Source: an uncultured Ruminococcus sp.
Lineage (GTDB): Bacteria > Bacillota > Clostridia > Oscillospirales > Acutalibacteraceae
DNA length: 6,396 nucleotides
Assembly: GCA_902773245.1 (NCBI GenBank)
Contig: CACYDY010000027.1
Location: forward strand, 1-6,396
Reading direction: 5' to 3'
Position 1 is the stretch's first letter, and each line of letters opens with the position of its first letter. A program made the position numbers and the translations under genes. This document shows positions 1-5,269 of the stretch, in pieces. Below the pieces are notes generated by a model. It saw only the letters and a list, made by a program, of their open reading frames with translations, had not been told where the DNA came from and did not search any database.

Positions 1-2939
1 ATCTCCTTGTCATTTTTGTCAGCAATAACTCCGTTATTTATCCAAACCTCGCCCGAAACAAGATATCCCTCATTGCCTGCGAGCGGATCCTGAGCGTTGC
101 CGTTGGCAAAGATAACACGAACGCCGCCGATTCCCTTGAGATCACTCGACGCAATGGTATAAGACCACCAACCGTCGCCGTCGTCTTTCATAGCCGCGCC
201 CGGCCAGGCTCCCAAAAGCTCTTTTGTCGAGCTTGCATTCTGAGTGCCGTTTCCGTAAGCATAGAGAGTCAGATCTTCCCAGCCGTTGCTGTTGTAATAA
301 TGAACGGTAACCGATTCGTTCTCGATCGGAGAAAATTTGTACACTATCTCCGTGCTGCCGTCGGTGTACTTCCCGGCGCCGTTGTTCGGCAGATTTGTAA
401 GATCGAGAGCATAGCCTTTGATGTTGGGAATCTCAGCCGTATAGTAACGATCTCCCGTGCGTCCGTTTTGAACGATCGATTCGGCAAGCTCCTCTCCTGT
501 TTCGCTGTCTACAAATTTTATAACGGCTGAACCGTATGTGCCTGTATATTTTACGTAATTCAAAGTCACGGCTGCGCCCTCGGCAGAGTATTTTCCGCTG
601 ACGTCGCCTTCTGCGCTCTGAAAAGTATATTCCATGGAAAGCGCCTTATCTGCGCTTATCGAATACTTATTGCCGATAAGACCCGAGTACACTTGTTTTT
701 TGATAACATTTCCCGACTCTGCGTCAACATGATCCACAGTTACGGTACCCTTGTTTGATTTCAGCTTTAAGGAGTCGAAGCTCTTCTTGTCAACAAGCAT
801 CAAAGCCGATTTTGCGGGAACATTTACCTTATTCTCCTTGACAACCGAAAGACCGCTCAGACCGGCGCTGTCGCCGTTTACGACAACTACCCACTCATCG
901 GACAGTCCCTCGGGCAGAATCACCTCGGCATTTTCGCCGGAAGCGTTGAACATAACCGCTGTCTGCTCCCACTGCGTGCCGGAAGTCAGCTCGTTTTTCA
1001 AAGTGTATGCAATGACTCCCTTGGGAAGATTTTCCAAAAATTTAATATTCTTAGCCGATTTATCACTCGGGTCAGTGAACGGGGCAAAATTCTTTCTTAT
1101 CTCGATCAGTCCCGAATAATACTGAACCATATCGTTAAATTCTTCTCTTCTCTGCCAGTCAAGACGGTTTATTTTTGAAGAGGATCTATAGGAATTTTCG
1201 TCGCCCCGCTTTGTTCTTGCGAACTCTTCTCCGGCCTGGAAGAAGTTTATTCCCTGAGAAGTGAGCGAGATCGCCGCCGCAAGCTTGTTCATTTCAACAA
1301 GCTTTTCGTTTCTCAGTTTATAATCATTCATGGAACCGTTCGTTGCAACGAGCTTGTCCCATAATGTGTAGTTGTCATGGCATGAGTTGTAGGTCACGGT
1401 CTGAGTTGGCAGCTTTGCCCAGTTCCCTACCTCGGCTTTTATTCCCGACTTAACCTGCGCCTGACCCTTGCTTCCCTGGATATATCCGCCTTCGGAGGCA
1501 TTGAAATTACTTCCCTTTATGCCGTCGCGGATCCCGTCGTTGAAAGCTCCGATCCTGTCTGACATATGACTGATATTCTGCTGAGTTGCCATGATCGTTC
1601 CCGGCTCTGCGTTTGTGCCGAGCGACCAGCCCTCGCCGTACATCAATATTTTTTCGCCGCCCTCAAGCTCGTCAAGCGCAGCGCGGATAGCATTCATTGT
1701 TTCGACGTCATGAAGTCCCATCAAGTCAAATCTGAAACCGTCAATGTGATATTCCTTTGCCCAATAGACAACGGAATCTATCATATATTTTCTGAACATC
1801 AAATGCTCCGAAGCCGTGTCGTTTCCGCAGCCCGAACCGTTCGACCATGTGCCGCTGCCTGTAAATCTGTAATAATAATCGGGAACGGTGATATTAAACC
1901 ACGACCTGGCTCCCTCGTATGTATGATTAAACACGACGTCCATAACAACGCCCATTCCGTTGTTATGAATAGCCTGAACCATTTGCTTTACCTCGTTGAT
2001 CCTGACGTTTCCGTCATAAGGGTTGCTCGAATACGAGCCTTCGGGAACGTTGTAGTTTTTGGGATCATAGCCCCAGTTGAACTGATCCTCGCTTGAAGCT
2101 TCGTCAACCGAACCGAAATCGAAAATCGGCAGAAGCTGAATGTAATTAACTCCAAGCTCTTTAAGATATTCCATTCCCGTGGTAAGTCCGCCTTCGGAAT
2201 TTACCGTAGTGCCGTTTTCCGTGAACGCAAGATATTTTCCTCTGTTTTCAGAGCTTACGCCGGAAGCCGGATCGCTTGAAAAATCCTTTACGTTAACCTC
2301 CCAGACGATCGCATCGGACTGATTTTCAACACTTACGTGACGATCATTTTCCCAGCCCGAAGGATCTGTCGACTTGAGATCGACTATCATTCCTCTGTTG
2401 CCGTTAACGCCTGCCGCTTTTGCATAGATGTCAACGGTTTCTTTTCCTTTTTTTCCGTTATAAACAAAATAGGTGTAGTATTTATTTAACAGATCGCCCT
2501 TGACTTCCGCCGTCCAAACTCCGTTTGATTCGTCATAAGTCATATCGGTCGAGGAAATATACTTGCTGTTGTTCTCCTCGTCACTTCCCGTTGCATAAAT
2601 CAACACCTGAACTTTTTCGGCTGTCGGCGACCAAACCTTGAAAACGGTAGACTCCTTTGAATAAACCGCACCCAAGTCATCACCGCTGTAAGCCAATTTG
2701 TCCAATTCTGCCACTGAGCTCATCAAAGCTTCCTCCACTGTATCTTCCTCCGCAGCGTCGGCGTCCCCGCCGCTCTCGCCGTTTGAGTCCTCGCTCTCCG
2801 ACTGATCGGTCGGCGATTCATATTCGCCCCAACCGTCGTCCTCCTCGGCAGAAACCGCAAGCGTGCCGCAAAACGGAGTTATCATAGTTATAGCGGCAAC
2901 AATACAGCATAATAATTTCCTTATTCTAACCTTATCCAC
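1..2939 (-). CDS. pulA: Secreted type I pullulanase (GH13), partial at C-terminus
   Basis: Starch-debranching enzyme that hydrolyses alpha-1,6 linkages in pullulan and amylopectin outside the cell. I translated it by hand without a frameshift through 979 residues; the 3' end lies beyond the window. The GTG start is chosen because AGGAGG (2952-2947) sits 7 nt upstream. A signal peptide (residues 1-31) ends in AVSA before EE. An acidic linker follows (about 32-75), then a CBM48-like N-domain (about 83-190), the GH13 barrel (about 205-640) and a C-terminal beta domain. Visible GH13 motifs are the type I signature FNWGYDP (287-293; usually YNWGYDP), DVVFNHT (334-340), DGFRFD with nucleophile D405, GEGW with acid/base E436, and CHDN with D522. 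Two MucBP-like repeats (about 728-798 and 803-875) and a CBM26-like starch-binding module (about 876-975, rich in Trp and Tyr) complete the visible part. A dockerin, further CBM or cell-wall anchor may lie downstream. Function is very secure; the tail domains are assigned by pattern only. Confidence 0.96.
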   Translation of the reverse strand, partial: MDKVRIRKLLCCIVAAITMITPFCGTLAVSAEEDDGWGEYESPTDQSESEDSNGESGGDADAAEEDTVEEALMSSVAELDKLAYSGDDLGAVYSKESTVFKVWSPTAEKVQVLIYATGSDEENNSKYISSTDMTYDESNGVWTAEVKGDLLNKYYTYFVYNGKKGKETVDIYAKAAGVNGNRGMIVDLKSTDPSGWENDRHVSVENQSDAIVWEVNVKDFSSDPASGVSSENRGKYLAFTENGTTVNSEGGLTTGMEYLKELGVNYIQLLPIFDFGSVDEASSEDQFNWGYDPKNYNVPEGSYSSNPYDGNVRINEVKQMVQAIHNNGMGVVMDVVFNHTYEGARSWFNITVPDYYYRFTGSGTWSNGSGCGNDTASEHLMFRKYMIDSVVYWAKEYHIDGFRFDLMGLHDVETMNAIRAALDELEGGEKILMYGEGWSLGTNAEPGTIMATQQNISHMSDRIGAFNDGIRDGIKGSNFNASEGGYIQGSKGQAQVKSGIKAEVGNWAKLPTQTVTYNSCHDNYTLWDKLVATNGSMNDYKLRNEKLVEMNKLAAAISLTSQGINFFQAGEEFARTKRGDENSYRSSSKINRLDWQRREEFNDMVQYYSGLIEIRKNFAPFTDPSDKSAKNIKFLENLPKGVIAYTLKNELTSGTQWEQTAVMFNASGENAEVILPEGLSDEWVVVVNGDSAGLSGLSVVKENKVNVPAKSALMLVDKKSFDSLKLKSNKGTVTVDHVDAESGNVIKKQVYSGLIGNKYSISADKALSMEYTFQSAEGDVSGKYSAEGAAVTLNYVKYTGTYGSAVIKFVDSETGEELAESIVQNGRTGDRYYTAEIPNIKGYALDLTNLPNNGAGKYTDGSTEIVYKFSPIENESVTVHYYNSNGWEDLTLYAYGNGTQNASSTKELLGAWPGAAMKDDGDGWWSYTIASSDLKGIGGVRVIFANGNAQDPLAGNEGYLVSGEVWINNGVIADKNDKE

Positions 2940-2946
2940 TTTATTT

Positions 2947-2952
2947 CCTCCT
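2947..2952 (-). promoter_or_regulatory. Ribosome binding site of the pullulanase gene
   Basis: A perfect AGGAGG on the minus strand lies 7 nt from the GTG at 2939. It decides the start: the next in-frame ATG falls inside the signal peptide hydrophobic core (residue 19) and has no such site. Confidence 0.9.
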
Positions 2953-3114
2953 AATACTGTTCCCGCCGCAGATCCGAACTGCAAAAGCGAAAACATATGC
3001 CAAACCGGTATCGCTCAGAGAAACGAAACCGATATGACAAAAACATATAAACCCCTTGGTGTTTAATGTTAAAACAAAAGCGGATACGGCAGCAGTACAA
3101 CGTCATGCCGTTAT

Positions 3115-3210
3115 TCAAAAAGCCGCTGCGGCGGCAGTCAAAAGACCTCTCCGCACCGAGCCGAACACGGCTGTGACATCACGCTTGATTATGCAAGTTG
3201 CCGACATCAT
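3115..3210 (-). CDS. Possible 31-codon Ala-rich leader ORF upstream of pullulanase
   Basis: An open frame from ATG at 3210 (second ATG directly after) to TGA at 3117-3115 encodes 31 residues: N-terminus MMSATCIIKRD, middle VFGSVRRGLL, end T-AAAAA-F. The five consecutive Ala codons (residues 26-30) lie in the G-C stem of the attenuator-like hairpin, and the stop codon overlaps its T-run, a layout reminiscent of leader-peptide attenuation. Against it: there is no Shine-Dalgarno sequence before the ATG, and the best promoter candidate would start transcription at or next to the ATG, so translation would have to be leaderless. It may be chance; no homologue is claimed. Confidence 0.22.
   Translation of the reverse strand: MMSATCIIKRDVTAVFGSVRRGLLTAAAAAF
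3117..3135 (-). terminator. Attenuator-like hairpin with T-run inside the pullulanase leader
   Basis: On the minus strand GCCGC (3135-3131), loop CGCA (3130-3127), GCGGC (3126-3122), then TTTTT (3121-3117). The stem is short (5 bp) but wholly G-C and directly followed by T5, the form of a weak intrinsic terminator. An upstream GCGG segment (about 3153-3150) can pair with the same CCGC, so two mutually exclusive folds are possible. It lies between the distal promoter candidates and the gene, so it could act as an attenuator. Termination has not been shown. Confidence 0.4.
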
Positions 3211-3217
3211 ACTTAAT

Positions 3218-3246
3218 ATTTTAACATTTTTTCTACACTTTTTCAA
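3218..3246 (-). promoter_or_regulatory. Candidate sigma-A promoter of the pullulanase gene
   Basis: On the minus strand TTGAAA (3246-3241), a 17-nt spacer and TAAAAT (3223-3218) match the sigma-A consensus well and predict a start near 3211, giving a leader of about 270 nt. The region is AT-rich and offers alternatives: TTTACA-17-AATAAT (3274-3246) just upstream, and a weaker TTAACA-17-TATATG (3072-3044) that would skip the attenuator-like hairpin. Transcript mapping is needed to choose. No convincing CcpA cre box was found. Confidence 0.5.
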
Positions 3247-3252
3247 TTATTA

Positions 3253-3392
3253 ACTATAATTTATTTATTGTAAATTGCTAACAAATTTTTTCGACACTTT
3301 TTACACAATATGCCGATACAAACACAAAAAACTCCAAAAATTGAAATTTTTTCAAAATTAAGCCAACAAATCACGGCTTTTGGGCAATAAAG
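3253..3392. other. AT-rich intergenic spacer
   Basis: Together with the pullulanase leader this makes up the gene-free stretch 2940-3392. It is very AT-rich, with A and T homopolymer tracts, and carries the upstream pullulanase promoter candidate and the terminator-like palindromes behind the AbrB-like gene. I see no supported gene on either strand. Confidence 0.7.
3336..3379 (-). terminator. Weak terminator-like hairpins behind the AbrB-like gene
   Basis: On the minus strand, 14 nt after the stop codon, AAGCC (3379-3375) pairs with GGCTT (3364-3360) across a 10-nt loop and is followed by AATTTT. Next comes a perfect palindrome TTGAAA-AAA-TTTCAA (3355-3341) followed by five T (3340-3336). 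The stems are short or almost all A-T, so termination is probably inefficient and some read-through into the pullulanase gene on the same strand is possible. Confidence 0.35.
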
Positions 3393-3638
3393 TTATCCGA
3401 TATTCGATATTTTTCCGATACATTGTCTGCAAACATAATGTTTCCCAAACTCGATCAAATTCTCTTCCTCAGAGCAAAAAACACAAGTGGGAATATACTT
3501 TTGCAGAATGATCCTGTCATCTTCGGTAAAAACCTCAAGCGCATCGTTTGCTTTCATATCGAACTTTCTTCTCAATCTTACGGGAATAACAATTCTTCCG
3601 AGATTATCAATTTTACACAGATCCCCTGCTCTTTTCAT
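3393..3638 (-). CDS. AbrB-family transcriptional regulator with C-terminal zinc ribbon
   Basis: An 81-residue DNA-binding protein of the AbrB/MazE/SpoVT fold. Residues 5-48 form the swapped-hairpin domain, with the family core DNLGRIVIPVRLRR at 11-24 and DDRIILQKY at 40-48. The tail carries C52-x2-C55 and C70-x2-C73, a likely zinc ribbon; compact clostridial AbrB-like regulators commonly end this way. The start is ATG 3638, since AGGAG (3653-3649) lies 10 nt upstream. The frame stays open to a TTG at 3728, but that extension has no ribosome binding site and no family similarity. Such proteins act as dimers or higher oligomers on AT-rich promoters, often at the transition to stationary phase or sporulation. 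The gene diverges from spmAB and lies upstream of the pullulanase gene on the same strand, so both are possible targets; its actual targets are unknown. Confidence 0.92.
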   Translation of the reverse strand: MKRAGDLCKIDNLGRIVIPVRLRRKFDMKANDALEVFTEDDRIILQKYIPTCVFCSEEENLIEFGKHYVCRQCIGKISNIG

Positions 3639-3783
3639 AAAGCTCACTCTCCTATACTTTTTAAATTCAGCCGATAAAACGCTCATAAATCCGTCATTGG
3701 GCGAATAGAATTTATCACGGACAGACAATACGAAGTATCGGTGTAAAACAAAGCTGACATTCCAAAATCAGGCTGTTTCTTAA

Positions 3784-3789
3784 TATAAT
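3784..3789 (+). promoter_or_regulatory. TATAAT element, possible -10 of spmAB
   Basis: A perfect TATAAT on the plus strand overlaps the minus-strand -10 of the divergent gene, so the two could not be occupied at once. No good -35 lies 16-18 nt upstream. A second candidate -10, TAAAAT at 3834-3839, also lacks a well-spaced -35. In Bacillus subtilis spmAB belongs to the mother-cell sigma-E regulon, but I could not find a convincing sigma-E promoter here. Confidence 0.25.
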
Positions 3790-3813
3790 ACACCAATAAT
3801 TGGCAATTGTCAA
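3785..3813 (-). promoter_or_regulatory. Strong sigma-A promoter of the AbrB-like gene
   Basis: On the minus strand a perfect TTGACA (3813-3808), a 17-nt spacer and TATTAT (3790-3785). The predicted start near 3778 leaves a leader of about 140 nt before ATG 3638. This is the best promoter match in the window and suggests vegetative expression unless repressed. Confidence 0.8.
3793..3803. promoter_or_regulatory. 11-bp palindrome in the promoter spacer, possible operator
   Basis: CCAAT-A-ATTGG is a perfect inverted repeat (5-nt arms, 1-nt centre) lying wholly between the -35 and -10 of the AbrB-like gene. A protein bound here would block that promoter and cover the divergent spmAB upstream region. 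Autoregulation by the AbrB-like protein is a reasonable guess, but AbrB proteins often recognise DNA shape more than a fixed palindrome, so another regulator is equally possible. Confidence 0.4.
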
Positions 3814-3858
3814 CCTTTTCTACAAAAAAATGGTAAAATTGGGAGCGTATATGCACAT

Positions 3859-4449
3859 ATGATGAATTATATTTGGGCCGGAATGATAATAATAAGCATA
3901 ATCTGCGCAGTTTTTCAAAATAACACATCGCAGCTGAGCAGCTCTATCCTCAGCTCAGCCGGTGAAGCGGTTGAGCTTGTCATCAGCATGACGGGGGCGG
4001 TTTGTCTTTGGAGCGGAATTATGGAAATAGCCGAAAAAAGCGGGGCGGCAAAAGCTGCCGCAAAACTTCTTTCTCCCGTTCTCTCAAAGCTTTTCCCAAA
4101 TCTCGACAAAAACGGCAAAGCTTTCACCGCAATATGCTCAAATGTTACGGCAAATCTTCTCGGACTTGGAAATGCCGCAACTCCGTTGGGAATTAAAGCA
4201 ATGCAGGAAATTGTCAAAGAAGAATCCGCCGTCCCACCCCACACCGCAACAAAAAGCACCGCAGCCTTCATGATATTGAACACTGCTTCATTTCAGCTTA
4301 TGCCAACGATGATAATATCCGTACTGCTGTCTGCCGGGTGCAGCAGACCAAACGATATTATTGTACCGATCTGGATATCGTCAATAGTCGGACTGTCTGC
4401 GGCGTTGTGCGCAGTGAACATCTTCTACCCCAAAAAACGAAAGCTTTGA
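3859..4449 (+). CDS. spmA: Spore maturation protein A (SpmA)
   Basis: A 196-residue integral membrane protein of the Gate (nucleoside-recognition) domain family. With SpmB it is needed for proper dehydration of the spore core and for heat resistance; the transported molecule is unknown. Hydrophobic segments are seen at about 5-20, 38-56, 134-160 and 168-189. The family signature GLGNAATPLGIKAM is at 102-115, preceded by SNVTANL, and NTASFQLMPTMII at 141-153 matches the usual SpmA 'NTS...PT' block. The length is normal for the family. Two adjacent ATGs (3859 and 3862) can start it; GGGAG at 3841-3845 is 13 nt away, rather far, and better placed for a three-codon ORF at 3851 (see findings). It forms an operon with spmB, 12 nt downstream. 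It marks the organism as a spore former. Confidence 0.94.
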   Translation: MMNYIWAGMIIISIICAVFQNNTSQLSSSILSSAGEAVELVISMTGAVCLWSGIMEIAEKSGAAKAAAKLLSPVLSKLFPNLDKNGKAFTAICSNVTANLLGLGNAATPLGIKAMQEIVKEESAVPPHTATKSTAAFMILNTASFQLMPTMIISVLLSAGCSRPNDIIVPIWISSIVGLSAALCAVNIFYPKKRKL

Positions 4450-4461
4450 GGATCGAATAAT

Positions 4462-4971
4462 ATGACAACAGATTTAATAATGCCGGTAATAATCCTACTG
4501 ATAATAACTACGGGTTTTGCAAAAAAAGTTCCGATGTTTTCCTGCTTCACAGACGGAGCAGCAGACGGACTCAAAACCATGGTATCCATTGCGCCGTCGC
4601 TTATCGGACTGATAACGGCAATCGGTATGCTCAAAGCAAGCGGAGCATTGGATTTGATTTGCAGTGTTTTTTCACCATTGTCGGATTTGTTGGGAATACC
4701 GTCGGAAAACGTTCCTCTCCTGTTTTTAAAACCGATCAGCGGCAGCGGATCGCTTGCCATGCTTGATCAGATCATCAGGGAAAATGGCGCAAATTCTCTC
4801 GTTTCAAAGGCGGCAGCCGTGATGACGGGTTCTACCGAAACTACTTTTTATTGTATAGCGGTTTACTGCTCGGCGGCAAAAATAAAAAACACAGGTTACA
4901 CAATTCCATGTGCGCTCTTGGGCGATTTTGCGAGCATGGCGGCAGCTTGCTTTATTGTTATGAATTTCTAA
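4462..4971 (+). CDS. spmB: Spore maturation protein B (SpmB)
   Basis: A 169-residue membrane protein, partner of SpmA in spore core dehydration and also a Gate-domain protein. Hydrophobic segments are at about 5-20, 42-57, 114-137 and 146-167. Conserved blocks are PLLFLKPISGSGSLAM (85-100) and MTGSTETTFYCIAVYCSAAK (121-140), matching the SpmB 'RPLSG.G' and 'GSTETTFY' motifs; the length is typical. The start at ATG 4462 is supported by GAGG (4448-4451), which overlaps the spmA stop codon with a 10-nt spacer, so the two genes are probably translationally linked. A strong terminator begins 11 nt after the stop codon and ends the operon. Confidence 0.94.
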   Translation: MTTDLIMPVIILLIITTGFAKKVPMFSCFTDGAADGLKTMVSIAPSLIGLITAIGMLKASGALDLICSVFSPLSDLLGIPSENVPLLFLKPISGSGSLAMLDQIIRENGANSLVSKAAAVMTGSTETTFYCIAVYCSAAKIKNTGYTIPCALLGDFASMAAACFIVMNF

Positions 4972-4981
4972 TAAAACTCTT

Positions 4982-5017
4982 CACCCGATCGGATAAATTT
5001 TGGTCGGGTGTTTTTTT
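4982..5017 (+). terminator. Intrinsic terminator of the spmAB operon
   Basis: CACCCGATC (4982-4990) pairs with GGTCGGGTG (5002-5010), nine pairs including one T-G wobble, across an 11-nt AT-rich loop and followed by seven T (5011-5017). A textbook rho-independent terminator, the clearest in the window. Confidence 0.94.
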
Positions 5018-5044
5018 GTTAAAAAAATGAAAATTATGTATTAT
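5016..5044 (+). promoter_or_regulatory. Candidate promoter of the lipoprotein gene
   Basis: TTGTTA (5016-5021), a 17-nt spacer and TATTAT (5039-5044), followed by AT-rich DNA. The -35 overlaps the end of the spmAB terminator T-run. The predicted start near 5051 gives a leader of about 220 nt. No better-spaced pair was seen closer to the gene. Confidence 0.5.
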
Positions 5045-5050
5045 AAACCA

Positions 5051-5269
5051 AGAATAAATATCCTCAATCCACGCAAATACTAATAGAGGCAAAAAAAGAT
5101 ATAGTAACAGACATTGGAAATTGCATTAATTATTAGCAAGGCGAAACTCATTAAAGTTTTGCATGGTTCAGGGACAGCGTCCCGGCTCACAGACGGCTAA
5201 ACTAAAAAATACTGCCGAATTTTTGCCTAAAGGTTTTTCTAAAACCGATATAAGGAGGATATTACTATA
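5051..5269 (+). promoter_or_regulatory. Hairpin-rich leader of the lipoprotein gene
   Basis: A non-coding stretch of about 220 nt with several stems: GCGAAACT/AGTTTTGC (5141-5148 with 5155-5162, 8 pairs with one G-T, 6-nt loop); GGGAC-AGC-GTCCC (5171-5183); CGGC/GCCG (5194-5197 with 5214-5217) followed by AATTTTT; and GGTTTT-TCT-AAAACC (5232-5246), which ends 5 nt before the ribosome binding site. The 5141-5217 part is richer in G+C than its flanks. The arrangement suggests a structured regulatory RNA or a leader affecting translation. I could not assign it to a known family; c-di-GMP class I, SAM, TPP and cobalamin signatures were looked for by eye and not found. Confidence 0.4.
5252..5258 (+). 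promoter_or_regulatory. Ribosome binding site of the lipoprotein gene
   Basis: AAGGAGG, a full Shine-Dalgarno match, 11 nt before ATG 5270. It lies 5 nt after the GGTTTT/AAAACC hairpin, close enough for that structure to influence ribosome access. Confidence 0.85.

Larger units (their letters stand above)
2953..3217 (-). promoter_or_regulatory. Long structured 5' leader of the pullulanase gene
   Basis: About 265 nt without a convincing long gene, noticeably richer in G+C than the AT-rich spacer before it. Read on the minus strand it holds, in order: hairpin AGCCG-TGTT-CGGCT near 3169-3156; a GCGG/CCGC pairing around a GGTC-TTTT-GACT stem (about 3153-3132); a GCCGC/GCGGC hairpin followed by five T; an AT hairpin ATATG/CATAT (3048-3032); and a hairpin CGGT-T-TCG / CGA-T-ACCG with a 10-nt loop (3031-3006). 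AAAACATAT occurs twice on the plus strand, at 2990-2998 and 3040-3048, exactly 50 bp apart. I could not match the leader to a riboswitch family. A structured leader controlling pullulanase is an inference. Confidence 0.5.

Noticed and set aside
300..2887. Several plus-strand open frames (for example 751-1119 and 1566-2096)
   Set aside because: They are antisense to the pullulanase, whose frame is continuous with all catalytic motifs; they have no family features of their own.
2960..3250. CcpA catabolite-repression (cre) site near the pullulanase promoter
   Set aside because: The closest segment, TGCAAAAGCGAAAACA near 2980-2995, has two extra bases in the left half compared with the consensus, so it is not a match.
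3056..3253. 65-residue plus-strand frame antisense to the pullulanase leader
   Set aside because: It begins with TTG without a ribosome binding site and runs into AT-rich promoter DNA. It is most likely a shadow of the structured leader, though its openness is noted in a finding.
3639..3728. N-terminal extension of the AbrB-like protein to a TTG at 3728
   Set aside because: The frame is open but has no ribosome binding site at the TTG and no similarity to the family; ATG 3638 has a good site and gives the normal length.
3690..3858. Sigma-E or sigma-G type promoter for spmAB
   Set aside because: Expected from Bacillus subtilis biology, but no properly spaced -35/-10 pair resembling those consensus sequences was found by eye.
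5130..5220. c-di-GMP class I (GEMM) riboswitch
   Set aside because: GGCGAAAC and GGCTAAAC recall parts of it, but the conserved GACGCAAAGCC segment is missing.
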